Shown here piece after piece: positions 1 to 6,081 of a stretch of 6,081 bases of DNA. The notes under the pieces are model-generated. The model saw nothing but the letters and a program-made list of their open reading frames with translations. It was not told the DNA's origin and ran no database searches. The stretch covers positions 1-6,081 of the forward strand of contig JAKJEU010000092.1 of assembly GCA_022705265.1 (NCBI GenBank). The letters run 5' to 3'. The translations under genes and the position numbers were made by a program. This DNA comes from Pseudomonadota bacterium. Its GTDB lineage: Bacteria; Pseudomonadota; Alphaproteobacteria; JAKJEU01. Positions within the stretch are counted from its first letter, which is position 1; the number at the start of each line of letters is the position of its first letter.

Positions 1-995
1 CAAATATGTTTAAAAAAGTGATTGAAAGAGTTCCAAATTCTGATAAAGCAATATTTTCATGTCATTGTCATGATGATTTGGGCTTGGCGGTGGCTAATAC
101 TTTGGCTGGTGTTATGGCGGGTGCAAGACAAGTTGAAGTTGCGGTTAATGGTATTGGAGAGAGAGCAGGAAACGCTTCCTTAGAAGAGGTGGTAATGGCT
201 CTTAAAGTTCGTAAAAACTATGCTCAAATCGAAACTGGGATTAAAAGCGAAAAAATTACGAAAATTTCTCAACTTGTTTCAACGGTTACGGGATATATTA
301 TTCCTCCTAACAAGGCGATCGTGGGTGCGAATGCGTTTGCTCATGAATCTGGAATTCATCAAGCGGGAGTTTTAAGAAACCCTGAAACTTATGAAATTAT
401 TACTCCTGAAACTGTTGGTAAGACTTCTAATGATATGGTTTTGGGTAAACATTCTGGATCAAATGCGTTTAAGAAAAAATTGGAAGAATTATTACCTGAA
501 AAACTTTCTGACGCTCAAATTGATGATGCTTTCAAAAGATTTAAAGATTTGGCTGATAAGAAAAAAGAAATTTATGACGACGATATTTTGGCTTTGGTGG
601 GCGACCAATTCCGTTCAAATGACAGATTGAGATTATCTTCACTTTTGATTGTTGCTGGTTCAAAACAAAGACCGCAAATAGCAGCCTTAGAAATGGAAAT
701 TGATGGCGAGGTCAAGGCAATAACTGCAACTGGTGAAGGTCCTGTGGATGCGGCATTTAATGGTATTAAGGAATTGTTCCCTCATGATGCTGAACTTTTG
801 TTGTATCAAGTTAATGCAGTAACAAAAGGAACAGATGCTCAGGCTGGGGTTTTGGTAAGGCTTTCAAGTGATAATAATGTTTTCAATGGTCATGGAGCTG
901 ACAGCGATACTATGGTTGCTTCGGTTAAGGCTTACATTAATGCTTTGAACAAAATGCTTTATTTCCAAAATAAAAATGCCAAGAAATTTGGTTAA
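1..995 (+). CDS. leuA: 2-isopropylmalate synthase LeuA, 5'-truncated by the window edge
   Basis: LeuA condenses acetyl-CoA with 2-oxoisovalerate to 2-isopropylmalate, the committed cytosolic step of leucine synthesis. The frame is open through the left edge (first whole codon at base 3), so the ATG at 6 is internal. About 330 residues remain and roughly 180-190 N-terminal ones are missing, judged from the family's usual 510-530. Numbering from that ATG, the DRE-TIM barrel end shows HCHDDLG with metal ligands H20 and H22, and NGIGERAGN with third ligand N56; the 34-residue H22-N56 spacing equals that of E. coli LeuA. Next come the linker subdomains with HESGIHQ (113-119) and then GKHSG. From about residue 205 to the end lies a full LeuA regulatory domain (ATGEGPVDAAFN, GTDAQA), so leucine feedback is expected. 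Oddity: the usual HQD reads HQA (A120). Identity is secure; an intrinsic terminator follows. Confidence 0.96.
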   Translation, partial: NMFKKVIERVPNSDKAIFSCHCHDDLGLAVANTLAGVMAGARQVEVAVNGIGERAGNASLEEVVMALKVRKNYAQIETGIKSEKITKISQLVSTVTGYIIPPNKAIVGANAFAHESGIHQAGVLRNPETYEIITPETVGKTSNDMVLGKHSGSNAFKKKLEELLPEKLSDAQIDDAFKRFKDLADKKKEIYDDDILALVGDQFRSNDRLRLSSLLIVAGSKQRPQIAALEMEIDGEVKAITATGEGPVDAAFNGIKELFPHDAELLLYQVNAVTKGTDAQAGVLVRLSSDNNVFNGHGADSDTMVASVKAYINALNKMLYFQNKNAKKFG

Positions 996-1011
996 TTTAT
1001 TTTAAATTGTT

Positions 1012-1053
1012 TTAAGAGGGGTTGTTTTTCATAAAATAGCCTCTCTTAATTTT
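1012..1053 (+). terminator. Rho-independent terminator after leuA
   Basis: The arms 1012-1028 and 1033-1049 pair over 17 consecutive positions, 14 Watson-Crick and 3 G-U (1019-1042, 1022-1039, 1024-1037). They close a four-base loop, TCAT at 1029-1032. The outer 12 pairs (TTAAGAGGGGTT with AGCCTCTCTTAA) hold the G+C core and the inner five are T-A plus one G-U. A short T run (1050-1053) follows directly. It lies 16 bases past the leuA stop and 20 bases before the next start, so it should separate leuA from the downstream genes. The T tract is short, so some readthrough is possible. Confidence 0.8.
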
Positions 1054-1064
1054 ATGTTGAAAAT

Positions 1065-1068
1065 AGGA
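1065..1068 (+). promoter_or_regulatory. Ribosome binding site of the alpha/beta hydrolase
   Basis: AGGA lies five bases before the ATG at 1074, normal Shine-Dalgarno spacing, and sets that start. No convincing promoter fits between the terminator and this site. Confidence 0.6.
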
Positions 1069-1073
1069 AAAAT

Positions 1074-1784
1074 ATGATACAAAAATCCTTTAAAATAGGC
1101 AATATCCCAGCAATTTTATATGGAAAACCATCGGATAAATTATTTATTGCGGTGCATGGAAATATGTCGAATAAATCTGATGACATAATATTGTTATTTG
1201 CAAGTGAAGTAGTTGAAAAAGGTTATCAAATGCTTAGTTTCGATTTGCCAGAACACGGAGAGCGAAAAGAGGATAAAGCATATCCATGTAAAATCCAAAA
1301 TTGCATAAAGGATTTAGGGCAAGTTATGGAATATGCAAAAAGTTTATCAAAGAATATAAGTCTTTTTGCATGCAGTCAGGGTGCTTATTTTTCTTTGGTT
1401 GAATATGAAAATCATGATTTTGATAAATGTTTGTTTTTATCTCCTGTAATTGATATGGAAAAATTAATCGAAAATTTAATGAATTGGCTTCAAATTTCAA
1501 AAGAAGAGTTAAAGGAAAAACAAGAAATAAAAACCAAAATAGGAATAACTTTTTATTGGGATTATTATTGTTTTGTAAAGGAACATAAAATAACAAAATG
1601 GAATAATGACACCTCTATTCTTTATGGCAAAAACGATAATATTGTTGAATTCAAAACGGTATCAGACTTTGCAAACAAGTTTAATTGTGATTTAAAAGTC
1701 ATGGAAAAGGGCGAACATTATTTTCATACAAAAGAGCATTTAGAATATTTTAAAGCATGGTTAAAAGATTTGATAAAATCATAG
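1074..1784 (+). CDS. Alpha/beta hydrolase, serine type, substrate unknown
   Basis: A 236-residue single-domain alpha/beta-hydrolase-fold protein, probably a cytosolic esterase, acylhydrolase or peptidase-like enzyme, since no signal peptide or membrane segment is seen. The N-terminal strand ends in AVHGNMSNK, whose H28-G29 is the usual oxyanion-hole HG. SFDLPEHGER (55-64) is the typical strand-turn before the active site. The nucleophile elbow is FACSQGA with Ser101 (codon at 1374), so the first Gly of the classic GxSxG is Ala. YGKNDNIV supplies the likely acid Asp188 and KGEHYFH the likely His215. The triad is therefore complete and the fold reaches its C-terminus, so the gene looks intact. 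From memory it resembles a family common in Clostridia (FACSxGAYFSL, YWDYYC, GEHYFH), but no search was run. The coding sequence is visibly AT-richer than leuA. It stands between a terminator and the pump operon, and no functional link to either is evident. Confidence 0.88.
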   Translation: MIQKSFKIGNIPAILYGKPSDKLFIAVHGNMSNKSDDIILLFASEVVEKGYQMLSFDLPEHGERKEDKAYPCKIQNCIKDLGQVMEYAKSLSKNISLFACSQGAYFSLVEYENHDFDKCLFLSPVIDMEKLIENLMNWLQISKEELKEKQEIKTKIGITFYWDYYCFVKEHKITKWNNDTSILYGKNDNIVEFKTVSDFANKFNCDLKVMEKGEHYFHTKEHLEYFKAWLKDLIKS

Positions 1785-1810
1785 ACCGCATAATTTTTAA
1801 CATATATAAT
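1782..1810 (+). promoter_or_regulatory. Candidate sigma70-type promoter for the pump operon
   Basis: TATAAT at 1805-1810 is a perfect -10 hexamer. With 17 bases of spacing, TAGACC at 1782-1787 matches four of six bases of the TTGACA -35 box and overlaps the hydrolase stop codon. Initiation would fall near 1817, leaving a leader of about 22 bases before the channel gene. A second -10-like TATAAA lies at 1816-1821. The gap is almost wholly A+T, so chance matches are likely and the call is tentative. Confidence 0.35.
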
Positions 1811-1830
1811 TATTTTATAAAAAAATAACG

Positions 1831-1835
1831 AAGGA
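1831..1835 (+). promoter_or_regulatory. Ribosome binding site of the TolC-like gene, short spacing
   Basis: AAGGA sits only three bases before the ATG at 1839. This is tighter than usual but is the only Shine-Dalgarno-like run nearby. The alternative in-frame ATG at 1863 (residue 9) has no purine-rich site before it, so 1839 is preferred. Confidence 0.55.
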
Positions 1836-1838
1836 TTT

Positions 1839-3161
1839 ATGATTTTGTTTCGTTTTATTAATATGTTTAAAATATTTTTTATTATTTTTATGATTTCTTC
1901 TTATGCTTTTGCCGATGAAATAAAAGGCGAGACAAAGGAGCTTTCATTAAGCGAGGCGATTGTTGTTGCAATTAAAAATAATCCCTCGTTAAAGCAATTA
2001 TATCATACAAAAATGTCAAGTGAGGCATCAGTCGGTATGGCAAAATCGGATAATTATCCAAGTCTTGATTTTAATGCTTCTTCGAATTTATCTGATACCA
2101 AAAATATTGGTGGCGGGGAAAGTGTAAGCAAAAACGCCAATGTTGGGATTGCTTTAAACTGGCTTTTGTATGATTTTGGAGCAACTAATGCAAATATAAA
2201 TGCAACAAAACAAACCTTGGAAGCGGTTAATTTTGAATATAATGCCAAGCTTTCTGATTTGGTTTTTAATGTGGTGGATGCTTATTATTATTTGCTTAAA
2301 ACCAGCGAGCAAGTTGATGCTTCGGAAATTAATTATAAAAAAAGCGAATTATCGTTTGAGATTGCCAAAAATAAATACGAACTTGGTTTGGTTGCTTTGA
2401 ATGACAAACTTCAAATGGAAACTTCTTATTTAAAATCGGAAATTGATAAAAACAAAGCAATTAACGACGAAAAAATTGCTAAGGGTAAGCTTTTGTTGCT
2501 CCTTAACCTTGAACCTAACAAAGATATTGGTGTCGCTCTTCCTAAATCTGAGTTAGAGGACAATATTGATGAAAGTGATTTTTTGAAATTGATGGAAAAT
2601 GCCATTAATAATCGTAAAGAAATTGCTTCGAAAATGGCTGAGATTTCAAGATATAAGTATGAGAGGGAAGCTTTGGATAAAAAGGATTTGCCTAAAATAT
2701 CACTAACTTCTGATATTGGTTCTGGGATTAAAAATTTGGACGGAGAAACAAAAAATTATTCCGGAGCAGTTGGATTAAAATTAAGTGTTCCAATATTTAC
2801 GGGATATAATTCAACTTATTCAAAAGTTCAAAAACAAGAACAAATTAACAGGGTAAAAGAAGAGCTAAACGAGCTTGAAGCAAGCATAAAAGAAAGCGTT
2901 TGGAGTGCTTATCAAGAATATAAAACTTCAAAACTTAATTACGATGTTTCAAATCGTTTATTTGTTTCCGCCGAACAAAATGAAAAAGTTGCTTTTGGAG
3001 CGTACCAATCGGGCAAGGGAAGTATGCTTAACTTAATCACGGCACAAAATGATTTAATTGATGCAAGGAATGAAAAGACTGCAAGCCTTTATAATTACCT
3101 CATTTCAAGAAGTAAGTTGTTAAAGGAAATTGGTTTTTTAAATATGGAAAGGTTTGATTAA
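1839..3161 (+). CDS. TolC-family outer-membrane efflux channel
   Basis: A 440-residue outer-membrane factor, expected to trimerise into the beta-barrel and alpha-barrel exit duct of a tripartite pump. A Sec signal peptide is visible: hydrophobic residues 12-22, then AFA before D26 as the likely signal peptidase I site. There is no lipobox Cys, so it is TolC-like rather than a lipidated NodT/OprM type. Two outer-membrane efflux (OEP) repeats follow, at about 35-225 and 245-435. The first opens with LSLSEAIVVAIKNNPSL, has the beta-strand segment LLYDFGATNA and the tip motif LGLVAL (182-187). The second has LSVPIFTGYNS, then SGKGSMLNLITAQ beginning at S391. LGL corresponds to the VGL tip motif of E. 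coli TolC that contacts the adaptor. An in-frame ATG at residue 9 would give a shorter signal peptide. The gene leads the pump operon and overlaps the adaptor gene. Family assignment is firm; strict orthology to tolC is not claimed. Confidence 0.94.
   Translation: MILFRFINMFKIFFIIFMISSYAFADEIKGETKELSLSEAIVVAIKNNPSLKQLYHTKMSSEASVGMAKSDNYPSLDFNASSNLSDTKNIGGGESVSKNANVGIALNWLLYDFGATNANINATKQTLEAVNFEYNAKLSDLVFNVVDAYYYLLKTSEQVDASEINYKKSELSFEIAKNKYELGLVALNDKLQMETSYLKSEIDKNKAINDEKIAKGKLLLLLNLEPNKDIGVALPKSELEDNIDESDFLKLMENAINNRKEIASKMAEISRYKYEREALDKKDLPKISLTSDIGSGIKNLDGETKNYSGAVGLKLSVPIFTGYNSTYSKVQKQEQINRVKEELNELEASIKESVWSAYQEYKTSKLNYDVSNRLFVSAEQNEKVAFGAYQSGKGSMLNLITAQNDLIDARNEKTASLYNYLISRSKLLKEIGFLNMERFD
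3146..3152 (+). promoter_or_regulatory. Ribosome binding site region of the adaptor gene
   Basis: GGAAAGG, inside the 3' end of the channel gene, offers two registers. GGA (3146-3148) is five bases before TTG 3154, and AAAGG (3148-3152) is ten bases before TTG 3163. It does not decide between the two starts. No ATG or GTG is available in this frame after the upstream stop at 3139-3141. Confidence 0.5.
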
Positions 3162-4263
3162 CTTGAAAAAATTTTTAATAATATCCGTTATTTTAATAAT
3201 TGCGTTATTTTCCGTCTATTCTTTTTATAAAAAAGACGAGGAAAAAATATCATACGAAACTGTTAATGTTGATGTTGGCGATATTGATGTATCTGTCCTT
3301 GCAAGCGGGGCGATTGAACCAATAAATGTGGTAAGTGTTGGAACTCAGGTTTCTGGAATAATTGAAAAAGTTTATGTTGATTATAATTCAAAGGTTAAAA
3401 AAGACGAATTGTTAGCAGAGCTTGATAAATCTTTGTTGCTCGAAGATTTGAATGAAAGTGAGGCGAATTTTAATAAAACCAAAACTGCTCTTAATTTTGC
3501 TAAAATAAATTACAAAAGAAATAAAGAGCTTTTTTCAAAAGATTACATTTCAAAACTTGATTTAGAAGAAAGCGAAGTAAAATTTGCCGAAGCAAAGGCA
3601 AGTTATGAAACCGCGTTATCAAAGCTTAAAAAGGCTAAGAAAAACTTGGGTTATGCAAGGATTACTTCTCCAATTTCTGGGGTTATTATCTCAAAAGAAG
3701 TCGAAAGCGGTCAAACGGTGGCTTCGTCTTTTCAAACTCCTACATTATTTGAAATTGCCGAGGATTTAACCAAAATGCAAATAAGTGCTTTGGTGTCTGA
3801 ATCTGATATTGGAATGATAAAAATGAACCAAGAAGTTGATTTTACCGTTGATGCGTATCCATTAAAGACCTTTAAGGGTAAGGTTTCGCAAATAAGACTT
3901 AATCCAACCACTGAATCAAATGTTGTTATGTACACTGTGGTGATTGCTTTTGATAATAATACCATGGAACTTTTACCTGGAATGACGGCTTTTGTTACGA
4001 TAAAAATTGACAGCCTTAAAAAGGTTATAAGAATTCCAAATATGGCATTTCAATATCGCCCTTATCCTGTAAAAGAAAAAATATCTAATAATGAAGCTTT
4101 TGTATATTTGTTGGATAAAGAGGGTAAGGAACAAAGAGTTTTGATTAAAAAAGGTCTTTCAAACAGCACTCATACAGAAGTTTTAGAAGGGCTTAAAGAC
4201 AAGGATAAAATAATTTATGAAGCAATCGGTGGAGTTATTAAGGGGTCAAAGAAAAGAAGATGA
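3154..4263 (+). CDS. macA: MacA-type periplasmic adaptor (membrane fusion protein)
   Basis: The adaptor links the inner-membrane transporter to the TolC channel. It is 369 residues, close to E. coli MacA (371). Residues 7-24 form one uncleaved membrane anchor after a Lys pair, with the rest periplasmic. The lipoyl-like domain is split: first half about 58-92 (VSGIIEKVYV), second about 168-202 (ITSPISGVIISKEVESGQ). Between them lies a coiled-coil hairpin of about 70 residues. Its tip carries R122-x3-L126-x6-S133, the RLS signature by which MacA-like adaptors dock on TolC. Q194 in SSFQTPTLF may match the gating Gln of MacA. The beta-barrel (about 205-285; FTVDAYPL, LLPGMTAFVTI) and the membrane-proximal domain (about 286-365) are complete. 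The start must be a TTG: 3154 overlaps the channel gene by 8 bases, while 3163 gives a cleaner MKKFLIIS beginning one base after its stop. The end overlaps the ATPase start as ATGA. Confidence 0.94.
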   Translation: MINLKKFLIISVILIIALFSVYSFYKKDEEKISYETVNVDVGDIDVSVLASGAIEPINVVSVGTQVSGIIEKVYVDYNSKVKKDELLAELDKSLLLEDLNESEANFNKTKTALNFAKINYKRNKELFSKDYISKLDLEESEVKFAEAKASYETALSKLKKAKKNLGYARITSPISGVIISKEVESGQTVASSFQTPTLFEIAEDLTKMQISALVSESDIGMIKMNQEVDFTVDAYPLKTFKGKVSQIRLNPTTESNVVMYTVVIAFDNNTMELLPGMTAFVTIKIDSLKKVIRIPNMAFQYRPYPVKEKISNNEAFVYLLDKEGKEQRVLIKKGLSNSTHTEVLEGLKDKDKIIYEAIGGVIKGSKKRR

Positions 4264-4949
4264 TTTTAATCGAAAATCTCCATAAAACTTATCACATGGA
4301 AGGTGGGCTTTCTCAAAAAGTATTAAAAGGGCTTAATGTCCATATAAAAGAAGGAGAGTTTGTTGCGATTATGGGGCCTTCTGGTTCTGGAAAGTCGACT
4401 TTTATGAATATATTGGGGTGCCTTGACCGTCCGTCAAAGGGTAAATATATTCTTTGCGACAAAGATGTATCGAAATTAAAGGATAATGACCTTACCATGA
4501 TACGAAATAAAATGCTGGGCTTTGTGTTTCAAGGGTTTAATTTGCTTATGAAACGGACGATTTTTGATAATGTTGCCTTACCTCTTATTTACCAAGAAGT
4601 AAGCGAGGAAGAGAGAAAAGATAGGGTTTTAAAAATATTAAAAAGTGTTAAGCTTAATAATTACGAAAACCGTTTTCCAAACCAATTATCAGGAGGAATG
4701 CAACAAAGAGTGGCAATTGCCAGAGCCTTGGTTACCGAGCCTAAAATCATATTGGCGGACGAACCTACGGGAAATTTGGATACGAAAACAAGTGATGAGG
4801 TCATGTCTTTGTTAAATGAACTTAATAAACAAGGAAAAACGATAATTCTTGTTACTCATGAACTTGATGTTGCAATGTATGCAAACCGTATCATAAGAAT
4901 AACTGATGGTGAAGTTACTTATGATGGTCCGTCTAAGGAGTATTATTAA
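4260..4949 (+). CDS. ABC transporter ATPase, MacB/LolD type (stand-alone)
   Basis: A 229-residue cytoplasmic nucleotide-binding subunit of the lipoprotein/macrolide-export ABC group. It should dimerise and hydrolyse ATP to drive the permease encoded next. All motifs are intact: Walker A GPSGSGKST (39-47), Q-loop GFVFQGFNLL (Q91), signature LSGGMQQR (143-150), Walker B IILADE (163-168) with catalytic E168, D-loop GNLD (171-174) and switch H200 in VTHELD. The LDRPSKG segment (55-61) and the MKRTIFDNVALPL segment (97-109) are typical of MacB/LolD/FtsE-like ATPases. Met147 replaces the Gln more often seen in LSGGQQQR. In E. coli MacB this domain is fused to the permease; here it ends at a normal stop. 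The ATG shares ATGA with the adaptor stop and is preceded only by a weak AAGAAG purine run, so translation is probably coupled. The adaptor and permease neighbours favour MacB over LolD function. Confidence 0.95.
   Translation: MILIENLHKTYHMEGGLSQKVLKGLNVHIKEGEFVAIMGPSGSGKSTFMNILGCLDRPSKGKYILCDKDVSKLKDNDLTMIRNKMLGFVFQGFNLLMKRTIFDNVALPLIYQEVSEEERKDRVLKILKSVKLNNYENRFPNQLSGGMQQRVAIARALVTEPKIILADEPTGNLDTKTSDEVMSLLNELNKQGKTIILVTHELDVAMYANRIIRITDGEVTYDGPSKEYY
4935..4940 (+). promoter_or_regulatory. Strong ribosome binding site of the permease gene
   Basis: AAGGAG lies eight bases before the ATG at 4949, inside the last codons of the ATPase gene. It is the best Shine-Dalgarno match in the window and fixes the permease start, even though the TAATG junction could also allow re-initiation. 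Confidence 0.8.
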
Positions 4950-6081
4950 TGTACAAGCTTGTTTTAAAAGAAGCATGGATTTCAATTAATTCAAATAAGT
5001 TAAGGTCGTTTTTAACAACTCTGGGCATTATTATTGGTGTTTGTGCTGTTGTTATGATGGTCGGGGCAGGAGAGGCAGTAAGAAATATAATAAATGAAAG
5101 ATTTGTTGCAATGGGAAGCAATCTTTTAATCGTTCATCCAGGTACAGCAAGGACGACGGGTTTGCGTGGTACTGATACAAATACAAGGGCTTCGATGACT
5201 TTTGATGATGTCGAAAAATTAAAAGAAGTAAAAGGTGTTTTGACCGCATCTCCTGTTATTGCGACAAGAGGTCAAGCGGTATATCAAGGTAAAAATTGGA
5301 ATGTTTTTATGTATGGAACAAATTCTGATTTTTTGATTGCTGGTAATTGGTCTTTGGAAAAAGGTTTGATACTAACGGAAAGAGACATAAAAGGAGCATC
5401 ACTAAATGTCATGATTGGGCAAACAATTGTAAAAGAGCTTTTTCCTAATACCGAGCCTTTGGGGGAATATATAAGGGTGCGAAATATACCTTTTAAAATC
5501 ATAGGAATACTTAAAACAAAGGGACAAAACATGATGGGGCATGACCAAGATAATGCTTTGATTATGCCTATTACTACTATGAAAAGGCGGTTTGAAAACA
5601 AATCAATTCCAAACTTGATTGACAGAGCTTATGTTAAAATTGACGATGCCGAGCCATTGAATGTGATTGAAGAAAGAATAAGAAAGGCTATGCGTGTGGC
5701 TCATAATATAAAAGACGGTGAAATGGACGATTTTGAAATAAGAAATATGGCAGAATTGGTCAAAAATATCGAAATGATTGGATTGTTTTTATCAATTCTT
5801 CTTTCTGTTATTGCTTCGATTTCGTTGATTGTGGGGAGCATTGGAATTGTCAATATGATGCTTGTATCGGTTACGGAAAGAACCAAGGAAATAGGAATAA
5901 GAAAGGTTGTCGGAGCATTAAATAAATGGATTATGATTCAATTTTTAACGGAATCAATTCTTATTTCTTTGATTGGGTCTTTGATTGGGCTTGTTCTTGG
6001 AGTATTGTTTTCACAAATTGCGGGCTTAATAATGGAGGTTAATGTCCCAATATCAATGTGGTCTGGTGTTATATCCTTGGT
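4949..6081 (+). CDS. MacB-type ABC permease (FtsX family), 3'-truncated by the window edge
   Basis: Inner-membrane subunit of the pump. The open frame runs off the right edge with 377 complete codons and no stop. The usual stand-alone length of about 400 residues suggests only the last helix and tail are missing. It starts MYKLVLKEAWISI, then NKLRSFLTTLGIIIGV, the conserved N-terminal helix and first membrane segment (about 21-41). A periplasmic MacB core domain of about 230 residues follows, with VIGQTIVKELFP-like and FKIIGILK-type segments. Membrane segment two is at about 277-302 and runs into NMMLVSVTERTKEIGIRKVVGA, the FtsX-family coupling region that contacts the ATPase (ERTKEIGIRK at 310-319). 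Segment three is at about 335-357. No ATPase domain is fused, unlike E. coli MacB. Such permeases transmit ATP-driven motion to the periplasm rather than moving substrate through the membrane. The ATG overlaps the ATPase stop by one base. The substrate cannot be read from the sequence. Confidence 0.93.
   Translation, partial: MYKLVLKEAWISINSNKLRSFLTTLGIIIGVCAVVMMVGAGEAVRNIINERFVAMGSNLLIVHPGTARTTGLRGTDTNTRASMTFDDVEKLKEVKGVLTASPVIATRGQAVYQGKNWNVFMYGTNSDFLIAGNWSLEKGLILTERDIKGASLNVMIGQTIVKELFPNTEPLGEYIRVRNIPFKIIGILKTKGQNMMGHDQDNALIMPITTMKRRFENKSIPNLIDRAYVKIDDAEPLNVIEERIRKAMRVAHNIKDGEMDDFEIRNMAELVKNIEMIGLFLSILLSVIASISLIVGSIGIVNMMLVSVTERTKEIGIRKVVGALNKWIMIQFLTESILISLIGSLIGLVLGVLFSQIAGLIMEVNVPISMWSGVISL

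Noticed and set aside
6..8. ATG near the left edge as a genuine start
   Set aside because: The frame is open through base 1, and the protein from here begins in the middle of the LeuA barrel just before the metal-binding HxH, so it is an internal Met.
391..630. A 79-residue plus-strand open frame in another phase
   Set aside because: It lies within conserved LeuA coding sequence, and its Leu/Trp/Lys-biased translation resembles no family.
1057..1062. TTGAAA as a possible -35 box for the hydrolase
   Set aside because: Only 11 bases remain before the start codon, so no -10 box can follow at normal spacing.
1324..1596. A 90-residue minus-strand open frame
   Set aside because: It is antisense to the hydrolase across its nucleophile region, and its Phe/Leu/Asn-rich composition is what AT-rich antisense reading produces.
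1794..1826. A possible A/T hairpin terminator between hydrolase and channel genes
   Set aside because: The best pairing is about five A-T pairs (1805-1809 with 1815-1819), with no G+C core and no T tract after it.
5284..5601. A 105-residue open frame on the minus strand
   Set aside because: It lies fully inside the permease gene, whose conserved FtsX/MacB sequence continues through it; it has no recognisable domain and is an antisense shadow.

Overview
The window comes from an AT-rich Gram-negative bacterium using the standard bacterial code (TAA, TAG and TGA all end genes here). The partial LeuA at the left edge reads like an alphaproteobacterial 2-isopropylmalate synthase, for example in its VVMALKVR, EIYDDDI and GTDAQA segments. 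The tripartite pump genes require an outer membrane. An AT-rich uncultured alphaproteobacterium, perhaps host- or gut-associated, fits best, but this is inference from remembered family patterns and no search was run.

Layout, all on the + strand. Bases 1-995 are the 3' two thirds of leuA (leucine biosynthesis), closed by a strong intrinsic terminator at 1012-1053. Bases 1074-1784 encode a small serine alpha/beta hydrolase of unknown substrate. After a 54-base AT-rich gap with a possible promoter and a ribosome site comes a tightly packed four-gene transport operon. It holds a TolC-type outer-membrane channel (1839-3161), a MacA-type periplasmic adaptor (3154-4263), a MacB/LolD-type ABC ATPase (4260-4949) and a MacB-type FtsX permease (4949 to the window end, incomplete). 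The junctions overlap by 8, 4 and 1 bases, which points to one transcript and coupled translation.

Together the last four genes encode a complete MacAB-TolC-like pump. The ATPase drives the permease as a mechanotransmitter, the adaptor bridges the periplasm and the channel crosses the outer membrane. The adaptor carries the R-x3-L-x6-S hairpin-tip signature that docks on TolC proteins, and the channel carries the matching LGL/SGK tip motifs, so the set looks self-contained. Unlike E. coli MacB, ATPase and permease are separate proteins. No regulator or biosynthetic gene in view tells what is exported. There is no RNA gene, mobile element, CRISPR array or gene-free stretch over 80 bases. The window is mostly ordinary. 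The most notable points are the intact docking signatures, the split MacB, an ambiguous TTG start, a hydrolase that may have been acquired by transfer, and an unusual Ala in a conserved LeuA motif.
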